Assembly: GCF_025465945.1 (NCBI RefSeq)
Contig: NZ_JANLNW010000071.1
Location: 105,462 to 169,461 of the forward strand
Reading direction: 5' to 3'
Length of the DNA: 64,000 bases
Origin: Pseudomonas sp. 6D_7.1_Bac1
GTDB lineage: Bacteria > Pseudomonadota > Gammaproteobacteria > Pseudomonadales > Pseudomonadaceae
The position numbers and the translations under genes are program-made. The notes below the pieces were generated by a model. The model had not been told where the DNA came from. It ran no database searches and was given only the letters and a program-made list of their open reading frames with translations. The first letter of the stretch is position 1. Every line of letters begins with the position of its first letter. Of the stretch, positions 41,032-48,999 are shown piece by piece.

Positions 41032-42183
41032 TCAGACTTTCAACACCTTGCCACTGACCGCCACGGCCAGCAGCAACACCGCGATCAAACCAAAGGCAAA
41101 ACTCAAACTGCTGCCGTGGGCGATAAAACCGATCACCGCAGGCCCCGCCAGAATGCCTGCATAGCCCAAGGTAGTGATGGCTGGCACGGCGATGTTTTCC
41201 GGCATGACGTTCTGTTTGCCAACGGCGGTGTACAGCACCGGCACGATGTTCGAACACCCAACGCCGACCAACGCATAACCGACCAGCGCGGCTTCCCAAA
41301 ACGGTGCCAACGTTGCCAGCAGCAAACCGCTGGCAGCGGTCAATCCGCCAAACACAATGACTCGCGTGGCCCCGAGCTTATGCACGATGGCATCGCCCGT
41401 CAGCCGCCCGACCGTCATGGTCAACGCGAAAGCGGCATAGCCCAGCCCTGCATAGGCGGTGTCGACGTTACGCTCCGAGGCCAGGAACACCGCGCTCCAG
41501 TCCAGCACCGCGCCTTCGGCAAGAAACACGATAAAACACAGGCTGCCGATAAACAGCACCACGCCATGGGGAATGGCGAACGCCGGCCCCGAGCTTTCGC
41601 TGCCATAGGGCAACAGATGGGGAGCCGCCTTGAGCAACGACACGAGCAGAAACACGATCACCACCAAGGTCGCGCCCAGCGGCGAAATGCCCAGACCAAG
41701 CAGGCCGCTGACACCCGCCGCACCGACGATCCCGCCGAGGCTGAACAAGCCGTGAAAACCCGACATCATGGTCTTGCCGCTGGCTCGCTCGACGATCACC
41801 GCTTGCAGGTTCACTGTCGAATCCACCGTGCCCAACCCTGCACCGAACAGGAACAGCGCGGCGATCAGCAGCGGGATCGACGACACCGTCGCCAGCAGCG
41901 GCAGTGCCAGGCAGATCAACAGCGTGCCGCCACTGAGCACCCGCCGACAGCCGAAGCGTGAAGCCAATGCACCGGCCATCGGCATCGCCAGAATCGAACC
42001 GACTCCCAGGCACAGCAACAATAAACCGAGGGTGCCGTCATCGAGCCCGGCCCGGGCCTTGGCGTAAGGCACCAGAGGTGCCCACGCGGCGATGCCGAAC
42101 CCGGCAATAAAGAAGGCGATGCGCGTCGACATCTGTTCCAGGCGCCCGGGGCGGACGGGGGCGGGAGGGAGAATGGCGGTCAT
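41032..42183 (-). CDS. MFS transporter, YbjJ-like
   Basis: A 383-residue permease; ATG 42183 has AAGGA upstream, and the 15-codon longer frame is rejected. About 12 transmembrane helices are seen; the first is RIAFFIAGFGIAAWAPLVPYAK and the loop-2 motif GALASRFGCRR is present. It resembles YbjJ-like MFS proteins of unknown substrate. It is convergent with the LysR gene and divergent from the DapF-like gene. No regulator is adjacent. Confidence 0.87.
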   Translation of the reverse strand: MTAILPPAPVRPGRLEQMSTRIAFFIAGFGIAAWAPLVPYAKARAGLDDGTLGLLLLCLGVGSILAMPMAGALASRFGCRRVLSGGTLLICLALPLLATVSSIPLLIAALFLFGAGLGTVDSTVNLQAVIVERASGKTMMSGFHGLFSLGGIVGAAGVSGLLGLGISPLGATLVVIVFLLVSLLKAAPHLLPYGSESSGPAFAIPHGVVLFIGSLCFIVFLAEGAVLDWSAVFLASERNVDTAYAGLGYAAFALTMTVGRLTGDAIVHKLGATRVIVFGGLTAASGLLLATLAPFWEAALVGYALVGVGCSNIVPVLYTAVGKQNVMPENIAVPAITTLGYAGILAGPAVIGFIAHGSSLSFAFGLIAVLLLAVAVSGKVLKV

Positions 42184-42334
42184 GAAAAATCCTTGGCATT
42201 TCGGTGGAGGCTGCGAACAGGGCAACATCCTTGCACATCAATGACCCTCAGACGACCTTGAGGTTCGTGCGTGTGATGTGAGTCGCCAGCGCTTACAGTA
42301 ACGACTCGTTCCAGACCCCATTCAGGACCTGTCC

Positions 42335-43327
42335 ATGACCTCGCTTTTCGATGCCCGCGGGAATATCTACGCTGTTGTCAGCCCACACGAGTTGCGCCAG
42401 CGCGGTATTGATCTGCCGGAGGGGGCCAACCCGTCAGCTCAACAGCGCGCGGACTGGACCCTTGCAGCCATATGGGCGTTTTGCAGTTGGGCGCCGGGTG
42501 CGCAACCAGCCGGCGCCAAGGCGCACCGTTCGGACGGTTTGCTGGTCGGCCCGTTTCAGGCTGCGCCACCGTTTGACCTGTTGATCGTCAACACCGACGG
42601 CACCCTGGCCGAGCGCAGTGGCAATGGCCTGACGATTTTTGCCCAGGCGCTGACCGAGCAAGGTTTGATGCCGGCCGAAGGTCGTTGCGTGCTCAAGGTT
42701 TACCATGACAAAGGCGATGCCGTGTCGCCTGTCGAAACCTCGGTAACGCCTGCACAGGTCGATGGTGTGCAAGGTTTTTGGCTGGACCTGGGCAAACCGA
42801 TGTTCGGACCGTACGCGGTAGGGGCCCAAGGTGTTGAAAGCGCGATACTGAATGGTCGTGAAGTCAGTCATGTGCGGCCGTTGTCGGAACTCGATCCTGC
42901 CTGGACCCGGAGCCAGTTCGTTCGCATTGGCAACCCTCATTGCGTGACGCTGGTTGAACAGGCCGCTGAGTTGCCAAGCAATGAGCGCATGCGCGAGCCC
43001 CGGTTGTCGGCCGATCTGACGCACATCGCCTTCGCCCCACCGACTGGAGCCGGCGAGCTGTGTCCAGCAGGCGTCAACCTGCAATGGGCGATGCGCGAGT
43101 CCGAAAATCGTATTGCCGCTCGGGTCTTCGAACGCGGCGAAGGCCCGACCGCGTCTTCCGGCACCAGCGCCAGCGCGGTGGCCTGCGCGGCGTGGAGTGT
43201 GGGGTGGGTGTCGGCGGGGGCCGTGGCGGTGGTTATGCCCGGCGGCACGGCGCCGGTGCTTCTTGAAGAACAGGACGGTGAGTTGAGCCGGGTCAGTTTG
43301 TTTGGCACGGCGCGTTTGATGCTCTGA
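42335..43327 (+). CDS. Diaminopimelate-epimerase-like protein with Ser in place of both catalytic Cys
   Basis: A 330-residue protein with the DapF two-domain fold: first half with ERSGNGLT and second half with RIGNPHCVTL and ERGEGPTASSGTSASA. In DapF the two bases are Cys in the motifs A-E-M-C-GNG and A-C-GTG. Here they read Ser95 (R-S-GNG) and Ser275 (S-S-GTS). Related racemase families with Ser or Thr in one of these places act as dehydratases. The protein may be an isomerase or dehydratase of another substrate, or without catalysis. Monocistronic, with AGGA upstream. Confidence 0.7.
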   Translation: MTSLFDARGNIYAVVSPHELRQRGIDLPEGANPSAQQRADWTLAAIWAFCSWAPGAQPAGAKAHRSDGLLVGPFQAAPPFDLLIVNTDGTLAERSGNGLTIFAQALTEQGLMPAEGRCVLKVYHDKGDAVSPVETSVTPAQVDGVQGFWLDLGKPMFGPYAVGAQGVESAILNGREVSHVRPLSELDPAWTRSQFVRIGNPHCVTLVEQAAELPSNERMREPRLSADLTHIAFAPPTGAGELCPAGVNLQWAMRESENRIAARVFERGEGPTASSGTSASAVACAAWSVGWVSAGAVAVVMPGGTAPVLLEEQDGELSRVSLFGTARLML

Positions 43328-43348
43328 TTATGCGGTGCCAGTCAGATT

Positions 43349-43430
43349 GCCATCGCGAGCAGGCTCGCTCCCACACTGGATCTGTGTCGCGCCGCAGTTC
43401 ACTTGTGGGAGCGAGCCTGCTCGCGATGGC
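43349..43430. repeat. REP-type inverted pair (GTGGGAGCGAGCC type)
   Basis: GCCATCGCGAGCAGGCTCGC (43349) to CCCACA, and TGTGGGAGCGAGCCTGCTCG to GATGGC (43430), a perfect inverted pair separated by about 28 bases. It sits at the convergent ends of the DapF-like and cytosine deaminase genes. Confidence 0.9.
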
Positions 43431-43440
43431 GTCAGCCCGG

Positions 43441-44679
43441 TCAGCCGAAAAGCTCCACCACCGGCATCTGCCGCTTCATCAACACCTTGCCGGCGCGAAT
43501 CGAATACAGCGGTAGGCCCTGGCTGCGGATTACCTCGTAATCGCTGTCGGCCGAGAGAATCAACAAGTTCGCCGGACGCCCCGGCTCCAGCCCGTAACGA
43601 TCGCCCAGGGCCATGGCCTTGGCGCTGTTGTCGGTCACCAGGTCCAGCGCGGTTTGCAGGGTGCGGTAACCGAGCATGTGGCAGATGTGCAGGCCGGCTT
43701 CGAGCACCCGCAGGATGTTGCCGTTGCCCAGTGGATACCACGGGTCGACGATCGAGTCCTGACCGAAACACACGTTCATCCCGGCTTCCAGCAACTCATT
43801 GACCCGGGTGACGCCACGGCGTTTCGGGAAATTGTCGAAACGTCCTTGCAGGTGAATGCTTTCGGTCGGGCAGGAAACAAAACTGATCCCCGAGTGCCCG
43901 AGCAGACGGAAGAGTTTGGCGCAGTACGCATTGTCGTAGGAACCCATCGCGGTGGTGTGGCTGGCGGTCACCCGCGAACCCATGTCGCGACTGCGGGCTT
44001 CCTCGGCCAGAACCTCAAGAAAGCGTGAGTGCGGGTCGTCGGTTTCGTCGCAATGCACGTCCACCAGGCAACCGGTGCGCTCAGCCAGGTCCATCAGGAA
44101 CTTCACCGAGCTGACGCCTTGATCGCGGGTGTACTCGAAATGCGGAATGCCGCCGACCACATCGGCGCCCAGGCGAATGGCTTCCTCCATCAACTCGCGG
44201 CCGTTGCGGTAGGACTCGATACCTTCCTGAGGGAAAGCGACGATTTGCAGGTCGATCAGGTGCCGGCTCTCTTCGCGCACTTCAAGCATGGCCTTGAGCG
44301 CGGTCAGCTGCGGATCAGTGACGTCGACGTGGGTGCGCACATGCTGGATGCCGTGGGCGGCGAGGGCGTCGATGGTCTTCCTGGCGCGGGTTTTGGTGTC
44401 TTCGGCAGTGATGGTCGCCTTGCGCTCGCCCCAGCACTCGATGCCTTCGAACAGCGTGCCGCTCATGTTCCAGCGCGGTTCACCGGCAGTCAGCGTGGCA
44501 TCGAGGTGAATGTGTGGCTCGACGAAGGGCGGCACGACAAGATTGCCGCCGGCGTCGAGGTCTTCAGGCCCCAGGGGCGGGGCTTCGGTCTGCCGGGCGA
44601 TGCTGGCGATCAAGCCGTTTTCCAGGTGCAGCTCATGCAGGCCTTCACGGTTGCGCAGGCGGGCGTTGATGATGTGCAT
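43441..44679 (-). CDS. codA: Cytosine deaminase
   Basis: A 412-residue amidohydrolase. ATG 44679 (MHIINARLRN) has AAAGGA upstream; a 51-codon longer frame is non-conserved. Metal ligands are H56-x-H58 in EPHIHLD, then His in DVHCDETDD, TASHTTAMG and the Asp in FGQDSIVDPW, as in E. coli CodA. It converts cytosine to uracil in pyrimidine salvage. The neighbouring cytosine permease (codB) found in enteric bacteria is missing. A terminator separates it from queD upstream. Confidence 0.9.
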   Translation of the reverse strand: MHIINARLRNREGLHELHLENGLIASIARQTEAPPLGPEDLDAGGNLVVPPFVEPHIHLDATLTAGEPRWNMSGTLFEGIECWGERKATITAEDTKTRARKTIDALAAHGIQHVRTHVDVTDPQLTALKAMLEVREESRHLIDLQIVAFPQEGIESYRNGRELMEEAIRLGADVVGGIPHFEYTRDQGVSSVKFLMDLAERTGCLVDVHCDETDDPHSRFLEVLAEEARSRDMGSRVTASHTTAMGSYDNAYCAKLFRLLGHSGISFVSCPTESIHLQGRFDNFPKRRGVTRVNELLEAGMNVCFGQDSIVDPWYPLGNGNILRVLEAGLHICHMLGYRTLQTALDLVTDNSAKAMALGDRYGLEPGRPANLLILSADSDYEVIRSQGLPLYSIRAGKVLMKRQMPVVELFG

Positions 44680-44735
44680 GGGGTCAGGTCCTTTGGTCGA
44701 TCGATAGCGCCGGTGAGTGCCTGAATCATAGGCAT

Positions 44736-44765
44736 AAAAAAACCACCGGTCTCGGTGGTTTTTTT
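44736..44765. terminator. Bidirectional terminator between queD and codA
   Basis: AACCACCG (44741-44748), loop GTCT, CGGTGGTT (44753-44760), with an A run on the left and a T run on the right. It would end the queD transcript on the minus strand. Confidence 0.85.
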
Positions 44766-44776
44766 GATTCCCAGGC

Positions 44777-45133
44777 TTATTCGCCGTGGTAGATGCAGCC
44801 GCTGGTGCAGGTCTCGTGGATGCGGATCGCACTGAGTTCCGGCAGCAGAGGCTTCAACTCATTCCAGATGAATTTGGCCAGGACTTCACTGGTCGGGTTT
44901 TCCAGGCCAGGAATATCGTTCAGGTAGTTGTGGTCCAGACGCTCATACAACGGCTTGAAGATCTCCTTGATTTCCGAGAAGTCGCGGATCCAGCCGGTGT
45001 GTGGATCAAGGTCGCCGCTCAGGTGAATCGCCACTTTGAACGAGTGACCGTGCAGGCGGCCGCACTTGTGACCTTCCGGGACGTGGGGCAGGCGGTGGGC
45101 GGATTCGAAGGTAAACTCTTTGAAAATTTCCAC
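44777..45133 (-). CDS. queD: 6-carboxy-tetrahydropterin synthase QueD
   Basis: A 118-residue enzyme of queuosine and 7-deazaguanine synthesis. The start codon is GTG at 45133 (MEIFKEFTFESAHRL); its ribosome-binding site is weak. Zinc ligands are His13, and His28 and His30 in GRLHGHS; catalytic Cys24 is in GHKCG, and NYLNDIPGLENPTSE and ETCTSGCIYHG match E. coli QueD closely. It converts dihydroneopterin triphosphate to 6-carboxy-tetrahydropterin. Confidence 0.95.
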   Translation of the reverse strand: MEIFKEFTFESAHRLPHVPEGHKCGRLHGHSFKVAIHLSGDLDPHTGWIRDFSEIKEIFKPLYERLDHNYLNDIPGLENPTSEVLAKFIWNELKPLLPELSAIRIHETCTSGCIYHGE

Positions 45134-45227
45134 AGTGGTTTGAGCTCTGTCAGGTGGCTATCGCCCACGGCGATGGGGCAGGTCCCGAGTTTAACAGCTT
45201 GGGTTCCGGGTTGCGGGAAAACACTGA

Positions 45228-46307
45228 CTAAAGGGTCAACAGCTGCTCGCCCAAACGTCCGCTGGCGCTGAGTTCGAGGAACTCGTCACCGAGCCGTTGG
45301 CTCTCATCCATCGCGGTTTTCCAGTACTTCTGGCGGCTGGCCGGATCACCCATGAAACGCTTGAAATCGTTCCTGTCGGGCAGCTTTCCGTAGGGCAGGC
45401 GCGACAAATACGCCTTCGACGGCGCCACCAGCAACACGTCCTGCAAGCGCCCCGGATTGCCGCGCCGCCACGGCAGGGTTTTGTCGAACCAGCCGGGAAT
45501 CACCCGATCGGTGAAGTGCGGGTAGAGCACGATGTCATCACCGCTGTACGGCAAGTCGAGGTGGTAATCCAGCAAGCCGCCATCGCGATAAGTCCCCGCG
45601 CCGGCACCGGGCAAGTCACGTACGCCTTCCATGACCATCGGGATCGAACCCGAAGCGAGCAAGGCCTGACGCAAGTTGCCGGCATTGAGCGGGACGAAAC
45701 GCGACGGGAAGTCGTTCAGCGCGTTGAGCGGTGGCGCCAGGCGCGGGTCATGCACGATCAAGCGTTCAAAGTGCCGCGACAACCGTGCACGGCCACGCAG
45801 GTTGTCGGCAATCACCGATGATAGCCCCAGCCCGAGTCGCCCGCGATGGTCGTCAGCCAGCAGGCCGTGGCTTTTCACTACCATGATGTTCAGCCGATAG
45901 AGCGGGTTGTCCAGCAGCAGCGCATCGCGACCGTCGAGCAAGTCATGCAGCATGCGCTGCGAGCTTTGACTGATGTGCGCCATGCTCATGCCCTTGGTGA
46001 AGCTCTGGGTGTTGTACAGCTCGCCGAGACGCCTGATGCCTTCGGCAGCGTCTGGCAAACAGGCACTGGCGAAGCGCCAGGAACCGACCGAGGCACCGAT
46101 CAACGAGCGCTCGCGTGGCGCGGCCGGTAGCCACTCGCCGAACAGTGCCAGGTCCAGACCTTGAATCCCCAGGGCTTTCGGTCCGCCGGCGGCGCCCGGC
46201 AGCGTGCCGACATCCAGGGCGCTCAAACCGTTATCGCGAATCCGCGTCAAGGCGCGTGGGCCGGCCTTGAGGGTCAGGGCGGGGAATTTGATGTGGATAG
46301 CGGTCAT
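45228..46307 (-). CDS. Patatin-like phospholipase
   Basis: A 359-residue protein with the patatin dyad: nucleophile Ser73 in GASVGS (71-76) and the Asp of the DGG motif in YRDGGLLDYH (about 248-257). An oxyanion-type glycine run (AAGGPKALGIQGL) precedes the nucleophile. No signal peptide is apparent. Such proteins are lysophospholipases or acyl hydrolases of uncertain substrate. It is monocistronic between queD and the PepSY operon. Confidence 0.85.
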   Translation of the reverse strand: MTAIHIKFPALTLKAGPRALTRIRDNGLSALDVGTLPGAAGGPKALGIQGLDLALFGEWLPAAPRERSLIGASVGSWRFASACLPDAAEGIRRLGELYNTQSFTKGMSMAHISQSSQRMLHDLLDGRDALLLDNPLYRLNIMVVKSHGLLADDHRGRLGLGLSSVIADNLRGRARLSRHFERLIVHDPRLAPPLNALNDFPSRFVPLNAGNLRQALLASGSIPMVMEGVRDLPGAGAGTYRDGGLLDYHLDLPYSGDDIVLYPHFTDRVIPGWFDKTLPWRRGNPGRLQDVLLVAPSKAYLSRLPYGKLPDRNDFKRFMGDPASRQKYWKTAMDESQRLGDEFLELSASGRLGEQLLTL

Positions 46308-46534
46308 ACCGGTCTCTGTGCGGGCGAGCGGGTGATTATAGAAGTGTCGGCGCGTATGGCTGAATAAAATGTGCCGTTGGGCAATATGGCGATTCAGTTT
46401 CAGTTAAGTTCGTATAGCTAGGGTGGCAGGCATGGCTGGTACCCTTCGATCAGATCGAGCGGCGTGACCCTCAGGGCATTGAGCAGGATCTGGAATTGGA
46501 CGCTGCAGGTACTCAAGGATCATCAGGATACGTA
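46308..46534. other. Promoter region of the PepSY/two-component operon
   Basis: A TTCAGTTTCAGTTAAG direct repeat at about 46394-46409 resembles the 5-6-base direct repeats bound by OmpR-type regulators, suggesting autoregulation of the operon that starts at 46535. Nothing else is recognised. Confidence 0.4.
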
Positions 46535-46849
46535 ATGAAGGTTAATCTGCGCGCTTATGGTCTGGCGACCCTGACGCTTCTGGCATTTTGCTCGGTGGTG
46601 CAGGCCCGCGACCTGGATCAGGACGAAGCCCTGCGCTTGCGTCAGCAAGGGGTGATCCTGCCGCTTGAGCAACTGTTGCAGCAGGCCATGGACCGTTACC
46701 CCGGCGCTAAACTGCTGGAAGCCGGGCTTGAACAAAAGCACGGCGTTTACATCTACGAAGTCGAGTTGCTGACCGCCGATGGCGTGGTGCGTGATCTGGA
46801 TCTGGACGCCGCCAACGGGCGCTTGATCAAAGACAAGGAAGATGACTGA
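46535..46849 (+). CDS. PepSY-domain periplasmic protein
   Basis: A 104-residue protein with signal peptide (MKVNLRAYGLATLTLLAFCSVVQA) and a PepSY domain (about 35-100: LEQLLQQAMDRYPGAKLLEAG, GVYIYEVELLTADG, DLDAANGRLIKD). PepSY proteins are inhibitors or sensors. The stop overlaps the regulator start (TGATG), so it heads a three-gene operon with a response regulator and a sensor kinase and may be the periplasmic modulator of that kinase. Confidence 0.88.
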   Translation: MKVNLRAYGLATLTLLAFCSVVQARDLDQDEALRLRQQGVILPLEQLLQQAMDRYPGAKLLEAGLEQKHGVYIYEVELLTADGVVRDLDLDAANGRLIKDKEDD

Positions 46850-47517
46850 TGCGTCTGTTGCTGGTGGAAGACCACGTACCGCTGGCCGACGAATTGATGG
46901 CCGGACTCAACCGCCAGGGCTACGCCGTCGATTGGTTGGCCGATGGCCGCGATGCGGTGTATCAGGGCCGCAGTGAGCCCTACGACCTGATCATCCTCGA
47001 TCTGGGCCTGCCGGGGTTGCCGGGGCTTGAGGTGCTCAGCCAATGGCGTGCCGCTGGCCTGGCCACGCCGGTGCTGGTGCTGACCGCGCGCAGCTCCTGG
47101 GCCGAGCGCATCGAAGGGCTCAAGGCCGGTGCCGACGACTACCTGAGCAAGCCATTTCACCCGGAAGAACTGCACCTGCGCATTCAAGCGCTGCTGCGAC
47201 GTTCCCACGGTCAGGCCAATCAACCGACGCTCAAGGCCGCCGGTTTGCAACTGGACGAGGGCCGTCAATGCGTGGTTCGCGACGGCACCGACATTCAGCT
47301 GACCGCTGCCGAGTTCCGCCTGTTGCGTTACTTCATGCTGCACCCGCAGCAGATCCTTTCCAAAAGCCACCTCGCCGAGCACCTCTACGACGGTGAGACC
47401 GAGCGCGGCTCGAACGTGCTGGAAGTTCACGTCAATCACCTGCGCCGCAAACTCGGCCGCAACGTGATCGAAACCCGGCGCGGTCAGGGTTACCGGTTCG
47501 GTGGGCAGGCTCAGTGA
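46849..47517 (+). CDS. OmpR/PhoB-family response regulator
   Basis: A 222-residue protein: receiver with phosphoacceptor Asp in LIILDLGLPGLPG (residues about 46-58), and a winged-helix domain (about 125-218: LTAAEFRLLRYFMLHPQQILSK, VHVNHLRRKLG). Resembles QseB/PmrA-type regulators. Both ends overlap neighbours (TGATG upstream; GTGA at 47514 downstream). Confidence 0.92.
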   Translation: MRLLLVEDHVPLADELMAGLNRQGYAVDWLADGRDAVYQGRSEPYDLIILDLGLPGLPGLEVLSQWRAAGLATPVLVLTARSSWAERIEGLKAGADDYLSKPFHPEELHLRIQALLRRSHGQANQPTLKAAGLQLDEGRQCVVRDGTDIQLTAAEFRLLRYFMLHPQQILSKSHLAEHLYDGETERGSNVLEVHVNHLRRKLGRNVIETRRGQGYRFGGQAQ

Positions 47518-48827
47518 AGTCGATTCAGCGTCGTTTGAGCCTGGGGCTGATCAGCATCATGGTGATCGTGGGGCTGGTGCTGGCGCAAACCAGTCTATGG
47601 CTGTTCGAAATGGGCTTGCAGCGGTATCTGGAAGCCGGGCTGCGCAACGACAGTGAAAACCTGCTGACGGCGTTGGTGCGTGGGCCGCAGGGTTTGGAGC
47701 TGGACGAGCGACGTCTGTCGCCGGCCTACCAGCGACCGTTCTCCGGGCATTATTTTCATATCGACTTCGCCGGCAGCCACTGGCGCTCACGTTCACTGTG
47801 GGATCAGGAACTACCGCTGCTCGATCATCCCGGGCTGCACAGCAACCTGCAACTGGGGCCGGAAGGTCAGCAATTATTGGTCTTGCGCTCGGACTACCGG
47901 CGGTTGGGGCAGTCGATCTCCATCAGCGTGGCGCAGGACTACACCCCGGTGCGCGAGAGCTTCCAGCGTATGCGCCAGGTCGGGCTTGGGTTGGGGCTGA
48001 CGGGGTTGCTGCTCATTCTGATCTTGCAGCGCGTCACCGTACGGCGAGCCTTGCGACCGCTGGAAAACGCCCGCGAGCAGATCGCTCAGTTGCAGCAAGG
48101 GCAACGCTCGCAACTGGACGCTCAAGTGCCGCTGGAGCTGGAGCCCCTGGTGGCGCAGATCAACCATTTGTTGGCGCATACCGAAGACAGCCTCAAGCGT
48201 TCGCGCAATGCCCTGGGCAACCTCGGGCATGCGCTGAAGACGCCATTGGCGGTGCTGTTGAGCCTGGCATCGAGCGAAAAACTCGACGCCCATCCCGAAC
48301 TGCGCAAGATGCTTCAGGAGCAACTCGAACAGGTTCAGCAGCGACTCAATCGCGAACTCAACCGCGCGCGCCTGGCGGGCGATGCCTTGCCCGGTGCGCA
48401 GTTCGATTGCGCTGCCGAGCTGCCGGGATTGCTGGCGACCCTGAACATGATCCACGGTGAACACCTGAATCTCAGCTACACGGCACCGGCCGGTTTGCAT
48501 TTGCCTTGGGATCGTGAGGACGTGTTGGAACTGCTCGGCAACCTGCTGGACAACGCCTGCAAATGGGCGGATGCCGAGGTTCGGTTGAGCATTGTCGAGA
48601 CGGTCGAGGGGTTTGGGCTGGTGGTGGAAGACGATGGGCCGGGGATTCCCGAGGCGCAACGTGATCAGGTATTCAGTCGCGGCGCGCGGCTGGATGAGCA
48701 GATTGACGGGCATGGCCTGGGACTGGGGATCGTGCGCGATATTGTCGAGGCGTGGGGCGGGGAGTTGGTGTTGCAGGAGAGTGAGTGGGGCGGGTTGAAG
48801 GTGAGGGTGTTTCTGCCCAAACGCTGA
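47514..48827 (+). CDS. Sensor histidine kinase, PhoQ/QseC-like
   Basis: A 437-residue protein starting at GTG 47514, overlapping the regulator stop. Two transmembrane helices (about 10-32 and 158-180) bound a roughly 125-residue periplasmic sensor. A HAMP-like linker (RALRPLENAREQI) leads to a dimerisation domain with the His in NLGHALKTPLAVL, the variant HisKA seen in PhoQ. HATPase_c motifs follow: NLLDNACKW, DDGPGIP and GHGLGLGIV. It partners the upstream regulator; the PepSY protein may tune it. Confidence 0.92.
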   Translation: MKSIQRRLSLGLISIMVIVGLVLAQTSLWLFEMGLQRYLEAGLRNDSENLLTALVRGPQGLELDERRLSPAYQRPFSGHYFHIDFAGSHWRSRSLWDQELPLLDHPGLHSNLQLGPEGQQLLVLRSDYRRLGQSISISVAQDYTPVRESFQRMRQVGLGLGLTGLLLILILQRVTVRRALRPLENAREQIAQLQQGQRSQLDAQVPLELEPLVAQINHLLAHTEDSLKRSRNALGNLGHALKTPLAVLLSLASSEKLDAHPELRKMLQEQLEQVQQRLNRELNRARLAGDALPGAQFDCAAELPGLLATLNMIHGEHLNLSYTAPAGLHLPWDREDVLELLGNLLDNACKWADAEVRLSIVETVEGFGLVVEDDGPGIPEAQRDQVFSRGARLDEQIDGHGLGLGIVRDIVEAWGGELVLQESEWGGLKVRVFLPKR

Positions 48828-48866
48828 TCCCCTGGCTGACACCGATCCGAGGAACACTTAGTCATC

Positions 48867-48970
48867 TGTGGGAGCGAGCCTGCTCGCGATGGCGGTATGA
48901 CAACCAACATCAACGTTGAATGTCCCAGCCTCATCGTCGGATCGCCGCCCGGAGCAGGCTCGCTCCCACA
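48867..48970. repeat. REP-type inverted pair (GTGGGAGCGAGCC type)
   Basis: TGTGGGAGCGAGCCTGCTCG at 48867 and its mirror GGAGCAGGCTCGCTCCCACA to 48970; the segment between is about 50 bases. It sits between the sensor kinase and the convergent chemoreceptor gene. Confidence 0.85.
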
Positions 48971-48999
48971 TCAGATTTCCAGTGGATACAGTGTCTGCG

